Shown: in pieces, positions 39,598 to 51,500 of the stretch
Layout: every line of letters starts with the position of its first letter
Numbering within the stretch: position 1 is the first letter of the stretch
Assembly: GCA_013396525.1 (NCBI GenBank)
Contig: VWYX01000616.1
Coordinates: forward strand, 257,316-321,315
Reading direction: 5' to 3'
DNA: 64,000 bases
Source of the DNA: Chaetorhynchus papuensis
Lineage: Eukaryota; Chordata; Aves; Passeriformes; Rhipiduridae
Notes under the pieces: model-generated
Seen by the model: only the letters and a program-made list of their open reading frames with translations
Told to the model about the DNA's origin: nothing
Databases searched by the model: none
Made by a program: the position numbers and the translations under genes

Positions 39598-42500
39598 GTG
39601 AGCGCGGGGCCGCTCCCGGCCCGCTCCTGCCGGCACCGAGACCCGGGCAGAGCGGGGCCCCGCTTCCCAGGGAGCATGGCGGGGGAGACGGGCTTCAGGC
39701 GGGCCCGGGGCCGAGGCCGCTTGGCTGTCGCTCGCAGGCGCGGAAGAGGCGAAGCTGGTGGAAGGAGAGGTCAATGGCAGGGGGTCTCTAAGTTAAATAA
39801 AGTCAGTTTTCCTACTGTCGATGTAAATTAAAATTTGACATAGCAGTAAAATCCGGCTTTAGGCTAGCCCTAATGCAGGAAGAGCAGTGCTGGGCTGCAG
39901 GCCCTTCCTGCCTGCAGAGGTTGGGGATATTTGTGGTCTCTTGTTCCTGCTCTCCGCTGCAGGAAGAACAGCTCAGCATTGGTCAGGCGTTTTCCACATG
40001 AACTTATTGGTAAAACCGTGATGATAATTAAAGCCATGTTTCAAATTCCTGGCATGTCCAGGGATCAGTGGCCTTTTCTCATTCCATATGAGTACATGGT
40101 ACCACATTTTAATCGTTTGGGTATATCCCATCATATTTCTAGCCACTGCTGGACTTAGAGTATATATCTCTGGTTTTCTTCCTTGGCATTTTATCAGTCT
40201 CTTAGTAGTAAGTCTTGAGGTTGCTCTAAGAGTTTAGGTTCAGTTGAATGACTTGAAGTATCCAGTATTCCAGCTAGAAATCAATCAATCTCCAATCAGT
40301 CAATTGCTTTTTACACAGTGAAACTCTTGGTAAGGCATGAATAACAACCAGGCAATTAGTAACCAACTTATTAATACACTTAAATGATGTTCTGTACTCA
40401 AGCAAAGCCAAGCTTGTGTTAATTGTGACAAGTATAACTCATACCTGTCTGGAAAAGATTTTCATGATACTTCTCTGTACTCTTTTCTAGGACCAGATCA
40501 GTGGCACAAAAATTACCCTTTTGCAAAAGGACACCATCAGTCTCCAATTGAAATCAATAATAAAGAGGTGCATTATGATAGTTCTCTGCTACCATGGTTT
40601 GCTAGTTATGATCCTGGTTCAGCTAAGACCATCCTCAATAATGGGAAAACCTGCAGAGTTGTATTTGATGATTCATTTGATAGATCAGGTCGGTTTTGTT
40701 TTCATCTCTCATTGTCATCATATGTAAGTGACTGTTTCTCAGTTTGTGTGGAAGAGCCTGCTTTGACTGTTCAGGCTGTTAGAAGGTCTCTGTGTACTGC
40801 TTGTGTGTGATGTACAGGTTCTGTGACTGCTGCCCTATGCTACTGCTGGGAAAGGTCTGGGACTCCTTTTAAAGTCCATAGGTAAAATCCTAGGGAATGG
40901 AGAGAGCTGCAAAGAGACTTGGTACAGGGTGAATTAAGGTATAAGATAAATTTCTGGGGTTGTAAAAAGCCATTGCAGTTGTGTTGCTTTCCAGGAGGAA
41001 AGAGTGCAGGCTTTATCTGTGACAACTGAATTCCATTTTAGCTACTTGAGACACCTAGCAGAACATCTTCAGTTACAATATTTAAAAACTCTATCCAGGT
41101 AATTTCTGATAAATGAAGTAACAAACCAGATGTTGCCACAATGTCACGGTATTTAATCAGTTAAAGCTTTTCTTGGCATTCATGAGGTTTTGTCTTAATG
41201 AAGATTATGGGGCTGATAAATTTCATTTTGCCAGGTTTAATGTCCAAAATCTTTTATCCCCTTGCAGCTATGAGAGCATACAGCGTACAGACTTATTTCT
41301 TATATGCATTAAAACTTCCACTTCCTATTACAGTATAACTAGGATTGACAGCTGTAATTACTAGGAGAAATTTTACTACTAGATTGTTTCAAGTTAACTA
41401 TATATGGACATGGATTTAGTTTAATGGATTTTTAACAAATTACTTGGGTTTAATGAAAACTGAGGACCAAAATGCATGTAAGATGGACTAGTTAATATAC
41501 TATCAAAACTCACAAATTACTATGCAGTCCAGAGTTTTGTTACTTTTCTAGCAAAGTGGGAATTTTTAAAGTTATTTGAAGAAAAATATTATTCATGTCA
41601 GATAAAATGATACACAAGTAAAGAAATGTAGCTGTGGCATATGAGATCTCCGTGACTATTACCATTTTTTACCATCTGTTGTATTTGTTAGAACAGCAGC
41701 AGATATACCAGTGGTTGCATCTTCTGCATAAAAATTAAAGTAATTATTGTTAAAATAACTCAGATTTTGAATGGGAGGGAGTATCCAGGCACAGCAATCT
41801 ACAGCATGGATGCAACACTTGCCACGAAGAGCAGAAAGTATCAGAATGTTCTGAATATTTTTTCAGATTAACTGCTCAGTAACTTGTGTTTTGATCTCAG
41901 AAGTGACTCACTGCAAAAAAAGTAGGTGTATATCTCAACTCTTTGAAGTCAGGAAACATTCAGTGTTTGTTGTTATGTCTCCTTTGTTATACCATTGCCT
42001 GCAGAGTCTGTGGGTGGTGTTCCTTCTCTAATATAATGCTAATTGCAGGACGAATTCCACTGTGCATACTCCTACTGACTTGAATACATTTTAAGTTTTT
42101 TAGGATATGCACAGGGGCTTATTTTTTATGTAAAAGAACCACCAGCTGCACAAAACATACATATGCAATAGCAATCATACAGAAATGAAGCTTTTATTCC
42201 TTTGGATCAAAAACATTCATTCTCTCTATGTCTATCTATGTATGTCTCTGTGTCTATCTGAATTATTTCTAAGTTAACCAGAAAACTAAGGACTTCATTT
42301 ATTTTCCTGACTCTTTTCAGTTCATAGTGGTCATACCCATATCTGTACTACTGTCTAGATTTTCATTTGTTTGGATAAAATAGATTGCTGAACAAATTGT
42401 CAAGGTGAGTGATAAAATTAATTACTTTGGATGTCTCCAAGTTTTACATCCATTGTGTATTCTGCCAAGAACACTTGGAGCATTCACAATTCGGGACAGT

Positions 42501-45500
42501 TTCTTAAATTCAAACAATTAGACAGAGTGCCATCCAATGTAATTCAGGTATTATGTTGAAAAAAGCCTTATTACTTTTATGTTTGGTATTAGCCTAGTGG
42601 AAGGACTTTGAGAATTTGTTTCTAGCTACTTGTAAAGTCTGGTTGACTTTGAGAATCTGCTATAAAATCGAAAGCTTTGCTGACAGATAAAGTTGCTGTG
42701 GGAGCAGTATCAAGCCTCTGCTGCCTGTCCATACAAGTTAATGGATTCTTGTGGACTCAGTTCCCTGCCTTACTGTACCGATGGAGAAGGACCTTATGCA
42801 CTACAGAATGATTGCAGATGGAGGCTGGAGTCTCAAAATGTGGGAAAGAACTGCGAGCTGAAATCAAACCTTCTAGGTGGCTGGGCCCAGTAAAACACAC
42901 ACCAGAACTTGAGTACTTTGGCAGCCTACCACTGCTGTGTTTTTTTGGCCTGACTGGCAATTCAGATACCCTTTTAGATCCAGCAGTGACCCAGTTTTGG
43001 TTTGAATTAGGGCTGAAATCTTATTTCCACTAGCTGAATCCGTCTATTTCTAAAATTCAAAAAATATTCATGTCGGAGAAGTGTCCTGAGAGCTTCTACC
43101 TGGTGGGACTATTGCCATGATGCTGGGTGAGGTATGTAACTCCTTTACAATTAATGACTCTTTAGCTTTTGTTGTAATACCTTGGTTAGACGGCTACACC
43201 AAGATGTTTGATTTTTTGAGAAACAGTATAGATACAAAAGTCTGGTAATGGAACCCAGACTGAGCAGCTGAGGAGAGGTACACTAAGGCTACATCAAATG
43301 AATGCCTTCCTTCATCTTCTGTCTTTGTCTGGTGTTTTTGTTGGCACTTTCTATGGACATTCATCAACAAAACAAATTCCTACTTCTTTTACTGGCTTTC
43401 AGATGGATGATATTTAAGTGCTTGGAGTACCTCAGTGCAGGCACACATTCTTACAGGGTTACCTTGATGCTGTTTTCAGAATCTTTCCTATCAAAGATAT
43501 GTGTGGCTCTGAAAGTGGATGATGCAAAAAAAAAAATTAGAGACAGTTACTGTAAGAAGTTGGAGCTTGTTGCTAATCAATTCTTTTAGCATGACTAGGG
43601 CTTGTGGCCAGAATTTCCTCAAATATCCCTTTGTGGGAAATCTCATTTATTTTTGCAAATGGAATTTTGATTATCAACTTTTGGTAAATAAAACATTCAT
43701 TTGTTGACTGGTTATTATAGAGAGAGGACAGACCCCAGTAACTTTAATTAAACCAGGAGGAAGTCTGTCTATAGACATTCCAGTTTTGGTTGATTCCTGG
43801 AAAATGTTACTTAGCATTTTGTGTGCTGGATTTACACTGTAGCTGTTACAAGAATAGCACCACTAAATCCCAGTACTTTTGTAGCTGTGGTATATACACA
43901 CCACGCAATGGCTGTACTGCATAAGGCAAAAGGCAGCAAAGTTAAATTCTTCCTTCACTGTAACAACACATCTGTCATTTGTAGTGTCTGCTTGAAAGTG
44001 TTGAGAACTCCTGTACTTGGGTACAGGGAATTCAGGATTTGAGCTTCTGTTAACTTTGAATTTCCATTGTTAGAATTAAAAGTGCTTGACTTTTAGTTCT
44101 ACTCAGGGGCCTGCTGAGGCTACAGTTACACAGAGGACTGTCAGTTTTCTGCCCCTGGAGATGGGGCAGCCACCTATTCAGCACTGCACAGATCACAAAG
44201 ATGAGTTGGGAGCTCCCTGATGAACAGGCTGTGATCAGGGGGCACAAAACTGACAAAGATGTGTTATAGTGTAGGTGAGGGTGAGTGGCAGGCTGACAGG
44301 CTTCTATCTGACACTTTTCTTTCCCAGTCTGTCCCTAAAAGGGTACAAAGTTCAAATAGTAACAAAAGTAATCCTTCTGCATATCTATTCAGTGCTTGCT
44401 TAAAGAAAATTTCAGTGAGAACTGAAATTTGAGTTCCAAAAGCTTTTCAGAAACACATTTTATTCCTGCAGTTAGCCAGACAGTTTCAGTACAGGGATCC
44501 TCTTCTGAGCAGAGGCTTTTTTATGGCTTTTAAAATGTGACATTGATGTGAAACAGCTGTGGTTTCTGTACTGCACTGTTCGATTCTATTATGAAGCAGT
44601 ATAACAAAGGTAATATGTCTTTTCAATTGTCATACAGTAGTACATTACTAATTTAATTTCATTGTGGTTTACCATTTCGTTTTATGGATTTGGCAGGATG
44701 CGAGATCATAAATCTTCCTAGAACAGTCATTCCTTCTCATGTTCATAAACACGACTCATCTCATGAGTCTGTTTAGTTCTCTGTGGGTTTTTCCACCTGG
44801 CTTTCATGGTGTGCCTTTACAGCAGACAGGGAAGGCATTGTGTAGCCATAACTTTGCCAGTTTTACCTTGGTGAGGGCAAATGACAACTGACTAGCACAG
44901 ATTAACAACCAGACCCCTACAGAAGCTGCTCAGCAAGAGGATGCACATATCTGAATAGCTTCTTGTCACTTTTCTGTTGTCAAGGACACCCAGCTAGCTA
45001 AAGTAAAGTGACTGGAGCAGCCATCTCCACTCAACTGCATGACAGCTTCATTTTGCTGTGTCACAGAGTGAGAGACAGGGTTTTCTTGCCTCAGTAACAT
45101 CCTTCTGTGCAACACTTGCCCTAGTGATTACATGGAAAGTGAAAAAAGTCCATTCTTTTATTAGCCCGTTTTGTCTCATGCTGCTCAGCTGATGACAGAT
45201 CAAATAAAAGGTGAGCTTTTTTCCAGAACAGACGTCCACGTGTGTGTCCATGTAGGATTGTTCCATGATAGGTCATTCTTCAGTGTGGATGTGTGGGGGC
45301 CTCAGAATTTGGGCAAGACTGACATGACATTTTTATGTCTGGTATCAGGCACTGATGGTGGTGTGCAAGCCCATTTAGAGTCAGTCACTGAGCAATGGGA
45401 TGGAAGTTTGCAACAATAAGGCACCAAAAAAGGAGTGAATACTTTTCTCCCCTGTCTTTCTGAGCTGGTTTGTATATTCCTGGCACCTGGGCCATGTTAC

Positions 45501-48500
45501 TTTAATGACAGCAAGCTTAAGGGAGCTACATTTTGGTAATTCTGCTGTGACTCTCAGATATTTAAGGTGAACATTTCCTATGTAATAATTGTCAGAAAAA
45601 TTCCCCATTACATGTAAATATTACATACTAACATTGCTGAAAAATAATGTCAAGATACCATCTCTTGTTTTATAAACTTTTATTTTATATTCTTTTTCTG
45701 TTATGTGGTTGTGCATTTTTATTTGTGCAATATTGAAAACCAAAGCCCAAGAGGATAAAGATATGTTTAGAATTTAAGTTCCAAAGCACATGGTTAAAAA
45801 AAAATACCTTACTAATTTTGAGCTATGCAGACATAGTTTGGGATTTTTAATGTTTTAAATATTGAAGAACTTAATTCTTGTAATGGTTTTGTTTACTTTT
45901 TTTTTTTTAATGCAGGCAAACTTCACTTACTTACATTGTCATTTCGTGTATTTATATGTTTAATACTACACACATGTAATTAAAAGAAAGGAAACACCTT
46001 TTTGTCCTTCAGGAGATGTTGGCATCATCCTGTCTGCTTAAAGTGTGCTAGGTAAAAGTTACTGTCTGTTTATAGATGAGTGAAGCTGGAATGTGTTGGC
46101 AGGAGCTGATGCAGAGCTTCACCTAATGCCCAATCAAAAATGTCTGCTGATGGCCCATCAGTGGAAATAATGACATGTTTTTGCCTTAAAGAGCATTATT
46201 TGGCCTTACAGATCTATTTTAACCGAGAATTGATGGCCTCATCAGCTACTACTCTTACCCTGATTGTGTTGACTACAGTTCTGAATGTCTGTGGGAAGAA
46301 GTAAAAGGAATTTGTTGAGAATAACAGCTTGCTCTAGTCCTAGTGCTGTATTTCTTGAGATGATAATGGATTTAATTATTTTCTTTTCATATTGAAGGAT
46401 ATTTTTCTCTGGCATATAAAGACCTGTTCTAGAGAACTGCTAAATGTTCTATAGGAATGCTGTAAATTCTATCCTCAAAAAAAGTGAATGGGAATTGGGT
46501 ATCTTTTAGTTTTTGGTGAATGTAAATACGTTCTTTCTATTTTATTGATCCTTTCAAATAGACCACCTTCATTTATGATTTTATTTATAAATGTTAAGAT
46601 TATTTAGAATACTAGATATCATTCATCACAGGCTGAACTTTTCTTTAGTAAAATAGCTTGCCTTTTCAGTGATTGCTTTTCTGGTTTATTTGCTGCTTTC
46701 TTACTCCTCTTCTGTAACCAGAGGGAGCAGCCATTAGAGCAGAAGCAGCATCAGTAATTTCATAACTTTTTAAACAAATAAGTCATAGCCTGCAGTAAGA
46801 TACACAATTTTGTAGTGTTTTGTGGGAATTTGTTTATCATCTAGCACGTTAGTAGTTGATATTAATCGTGGTTATGTTTGTGTGCTTTTGCATGGATAAA
46901 TCCTAGATTCAAATCAGGGGGAGATTAAGACATCTCAATTTAGGTGTCTTATTGTGGGATTTTAAAAGTTGTTGGGTTATATCTAAACTGCTGTTTGAGG
47001 CAACAGAGTTGGAGTTCATGGAGTCCAGAGAGCAATCCACGTCGCTGTCTGTTGAGTGTCCACCTTAAGGCAAGCAGAGTTACTCTAGAGGCTTGACTGT
47101 TCTGCTGAGGGGGATACTTACCCAAACACAGGCATCCCATGAGTGTTCAATAACCTAATCTATTTCCCCTTGCCTCCAGTTACTGCTTTAGAAATGTACA
47201 GTTCTTCCACAGATCCTGGACCACATCTCTCAGTCCTGTCCAGATGTCTGTGGAGTATTCCAGAAAGTACTAGGTGCACATTTATGCAGCTGAATTAAAT
47301 CAGTGATCTCTAGTGACTGTAATGAAGCCTAGACACTAAAGTTCTCCTCTGCCTGTAAGCACATGTAGCTGAAGGTGGTTGCCGGATGTGTGGCTAAAAT
47401 CAGTGCAGATTTTCAGAACACAGAGCATCTGTACAGTAAATATGTAAACGCATGTGTAAATATTGTAGATACATATGTATTAAAGAATTGGGAGATACTT
47501 CAGTCTGATGCTGTTGCAGATTATCAATTGCAGTGCTGAGAGGTGGGCCACTTCCACAAGTCTACAGGCTACGGCAGCTGCACTTCCACTGGGGCTCCTC
47601 TGACGACCACGGCTCGGAGCATGTTGTGAATGGAGTGAGGTATGCAGGAGAGGTAAGGCTCACCACTTTTTACTTTAAAACAGGGTGTAAAACAAAATTT
47701 GTCACTACTGTTGTGGTGGGACAAAATTTGTCTGCTTTTCAGGGAGTTCTATTTATTTATCTGTGCGTTTTCTTACTCCCATCGATTTTTACAAAAGTGA
47801 ATCAGGTTGAAGTAATTCTCACAGCACGAGAAAAGAAAAATACTGTGTGAAACAAAGGTTTCCATGTTGTCAAACCAATTTGGTGTGATACAGCACAGGA
47901 AGCCTGAATTACTCAGAAACAATCCAAACTTACTAAAACAGTATTCTGAAAATACAGAATTATAGTAAAAGTGTCAAATTGCAGTGATAGAAAGGGGGAA
48001 GAATGAATTACCTTGGTTCTTTGCCACTTTAGGATTGTAAAGAAAATGAGAAATGTAGACTAATAATATACATGAATGACATTCATATGGCTTCTTTGAC
48101 AGAATTGCTGTAATTTGAATGCCAAATGGAAATGAATCACATATCAGTAGATGATGTCTGAACTGCATGTTCTACCTGCTTACTTAAGCAGCTTTTCTTT
48201 AGCTTTAAGATGAGATTCCAGTTAATTTTTTTCCCATTTCTTATTAGGATATTTATAGTGTAGTATAATTAATAATGTATGACAGATATAACTAATATAT
48301 GACTTTGGTGTCCCTTTTTCTTTTCTCTTTTTTTTTAAGGCCTCATTATCATTCTTTGTTGCCTCAAACTCACACAGATATGTGAATCACTGTAAATTCA
48401 GCCTGTGATGGTGTGCTGTTGAGTAATGGGGTTTTTTTACATGTTTTTCTTTGTTTCAAGCTACATTTGTTACACTGGAATCCCAAATACAGTAATTACC

Positions 48501-51500
48501 TCGATGCTAGGAGAAGAACTGATGGGATAGCTGTTTTGGCCATATTTTTGCAAGTAAGTAGAACCATGCAACCCTTCTTTGCACTGATGCTGTGGAGTTT
48601 CTATTCTTAGAGGGTTAAAAAAAAAGCAAACCTGAGTATATTTTCTAGGGATCCTACCACATTGAAGGGAGGTTGACTTTCAGTAATGTATCCTTTTCAA
48701 GTTATAGAGCATGAGTCATATCATGTCAAGTGGTATCCAGTGCTACACACACTTGTGCCTGCAGCTATTGTGTCACTATGTGGCTCCTGGAATGGGGACA
48801 CGTGTCAGAAGTGGCCCTCTGACCAACAGCAGTCAGCGGTCTTTTTTTTGGTAACTGGGGACAGATTTCAAGGACATGGGTCTCTTCTAGGTTCTTCATG
48901 AACTTTCTCTCAAACAAAACTATCTCACAGGCAATGCGTACTACTCATCCTTTTTTATAAATCCTTTTGGGGGCACGCAGCCTTAGCCTGAAATATTAGC
49001 TGTTGCCCTCTCCTGTTTAATTCATATTCATTAGAGATGGAAAGCTGGATGTCTTTTTTGAGATCAGCAATTGCAAACAATATATCTGACCGTGAAATCT
49101 GTGTTGTGAAATTGCCTGTTATGCTAAAATTTCTATACTGATACAATTTCCGCCTTTGTATCATAATACCTGTTGGGTTACAGACAGAGGTAACAGACAG
49201 AAGACATAGCTTACCAAACTGGAAGGGGTGATAGGTTGGGTTAATGCATTATAATTTCATAGTTTATTATGTTTAGATGCTCATATAGGAAAATAGGAGG
49301 GAGAAGAAAGCTGGTCAAGCAGAACTCCTTGCTTAGCTCATGCTCTCTTCTTTACAGGTAGGGGAAACTCCCAAACCAGAGATGAAGAGAATTCTTGAAG
49401 AAATAAATGCTATCAAAACAAAGGTAATGGTGTTGGGCTTTTCATTATAGGAAGACTGCTCGAAGTCTCAGGACAAAAAAATAAGTAAAAAATCACGATG
49501 TCTGACTTTCTAGTTTTCAAATTCTGCTCTGCAACATTTCCAGAATATATTTGGGAATAAAACCATGTGTAGCTTTTCATTAACATGAAAAGACCTCTCT
49601 CTTCCATTTACATATGACCCTTCTTTGACTTTAGTGGGGCTTATGAGTTTGGGAAAACGAGTCATTTCCCCAATCTTTACTCACCTAAAAACTAGGCATG
49701 GAACCCTACTGCCTCAGTGGGCAGTGCCAAATAAAAGGCGTCTTTGGAAATCGGTCCATTTGGTTTTAATATATAGGCTGCCTAATGGATCCCTGGAAAT
49801 GCCACTGAGTAGACATTTGTGCCTTAGATAGCATTATGTGGTAAATCTCATATTTCATAGGCTGTCTTGCTTGTTATTAGCACAAATACTATGAAAGTAG
49901 TACTGTCTCACTGTGTTAAATGGTGACCTAATCCAATATTCAATGGATAGAAAGAATTTCCATAAGAAAGGAGGCCAGAAGGAGGAGTATTTCTGCACAG
50001 AAATGAGTGAAACACACTGGTACTGGACACCACTTCACATGAGTTAGCTCTGGTACAAGAAGTAGCATCATGGAGTTTTATGTTTTGTCATGCTTCACTG
50101 GGCCCATCTCTGAGGGTCATTCAGTCCACTTATCTTCACACTGCCCCATTGTATCTCATGTAAATCTGTGCTTACTTTCCTCAGTTCAAACATTTGAAGT
50201 ATCTGAGTCACTTCCTGTTTCTTAAAATAACAGAGCTGCAAACTAATCTTGACTAGATTTGTTGAAGAGTTTTCTGTTTGGTTTTGTTGTGGTTTTGTTT
50301 GTATTTTAAAGGGGAAAGTGGTTCCTTTTCCAAACTTCGATCCTTCAATTCTTTTCCCGAAATCTCATGACTACTGGACATACCATGGATCTTTCACTAC
50401 TCCACCTTGCGAAGAGTGTGTTACCTGGATTATTCTTAGAGAGCCTATCATAGTCAGTTCAGACCAGGTAAACTTCCTCCTTCTTTTTACTACATGTCAT
50501 AAGCTTAATTTATTCTTTTGACAAGGAAAACACTCATTGGATTTATGAGAAATAACAGAATTAAAAGGAGAGTGAAGAACTAGCCCACATCCAGCACCAT
50601 GGTAGTTCAAGCCCACAGACATCAGAGAGCGTTTTAAATCAGTAAAAACATACCACAGTGTAGATGGTAAGACTTTCCTTTCAAAAACATAATTTATCAG
50701 GATACAAATGTAATTGGATTGGTGATTCTGCCTGCCCTATATTGCAGATGGGAGTGTAAATTGGAAGTGTTGAATCATGTGTTTGATGCTCATGTTTCTG
50801 GATGGCATACCAGCTAAATTTTCGTAAACTGGAGCTACATCAGATAACTCTAATTTATTGTTAATGTCAAAAACTCCTTTGGTCACTTACTGTAAAGAAG
50901 TATTTCGTGTTAATTTCCCCTCCTAATTTCCCCCCAGTCCATTTATAGGAATTTAAATGCCCTCTTCAGGACATTTCAGCCTATGATTCTACTCTAACCT
51001 CACAAGTCAGTTTTCTCATCTGAGGTTATTCCTCTAGTCAGCAGACTATAATGATATGATACCACAAATTTCAAGGCTCCAGGATACAAAGCACATGAAT
51101 ATTAATCAAGGGGCTGACATATTATGTAGATATTATATTCAGACACATAACTTTTCATTTTAGGTTTTCAAGATGATAATGTGTTTAGTGTATTCATTGA
51201 TGTGCATGTTATCACAAAAAGAAAATATTATTATTTTCTAGTACTTCATGTATATGTGGCTCTTTATCTTTTAAGTAATACAGTTCAGGTATGATGAGAA
51301 CCTTAGCTGGCAATAGATGAAATATGAACATGTATTCATTTCATTTACAGCTTAGTTTTCAGAGCTTATTGAATTGCTCTGCCTCCTGTTTCCTTTCCCA
51401 ACTGAAAATTAAAATATGGGGGCTATTTTAAAGTGGGTACTTGTGTGATAAATACAAATATGGTCTGACTGGTTTCCACAAAATGAATCATCTTAGATGT

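Larger units (their letters stand above)
39280..39780. promoter_or_regulatory. CpG island over gene B promoter and exon 1
   Basis: CpG-dense, G+C-rich block around exon 1 and the start of intron 1. It includes an Sp1-type GC box (CCCCGCCCCC) at 39424-39433. Unlike in gene A, exon 2 lies outside the island, 893 nt downstream. The edges are by eye. Confidence 0.8.

Noticed and set aside
39009..39791. Open frames of 222 codons (minus) and 202 codons (plus) over the gene B promoter
   Set aside because: Same cause: low stop frequency in a CpG island. They cross the TATA box and exon 1 and have no recognisable domain.
43302..43589. Hydrophobic 95-codon open frame resembling a signal peptide in gene B intron 2
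   Set aside because: No splice-site pattern, promoter or conserved motif. It is AT-rich, and Leu/Phe-rich frames arise easily there.
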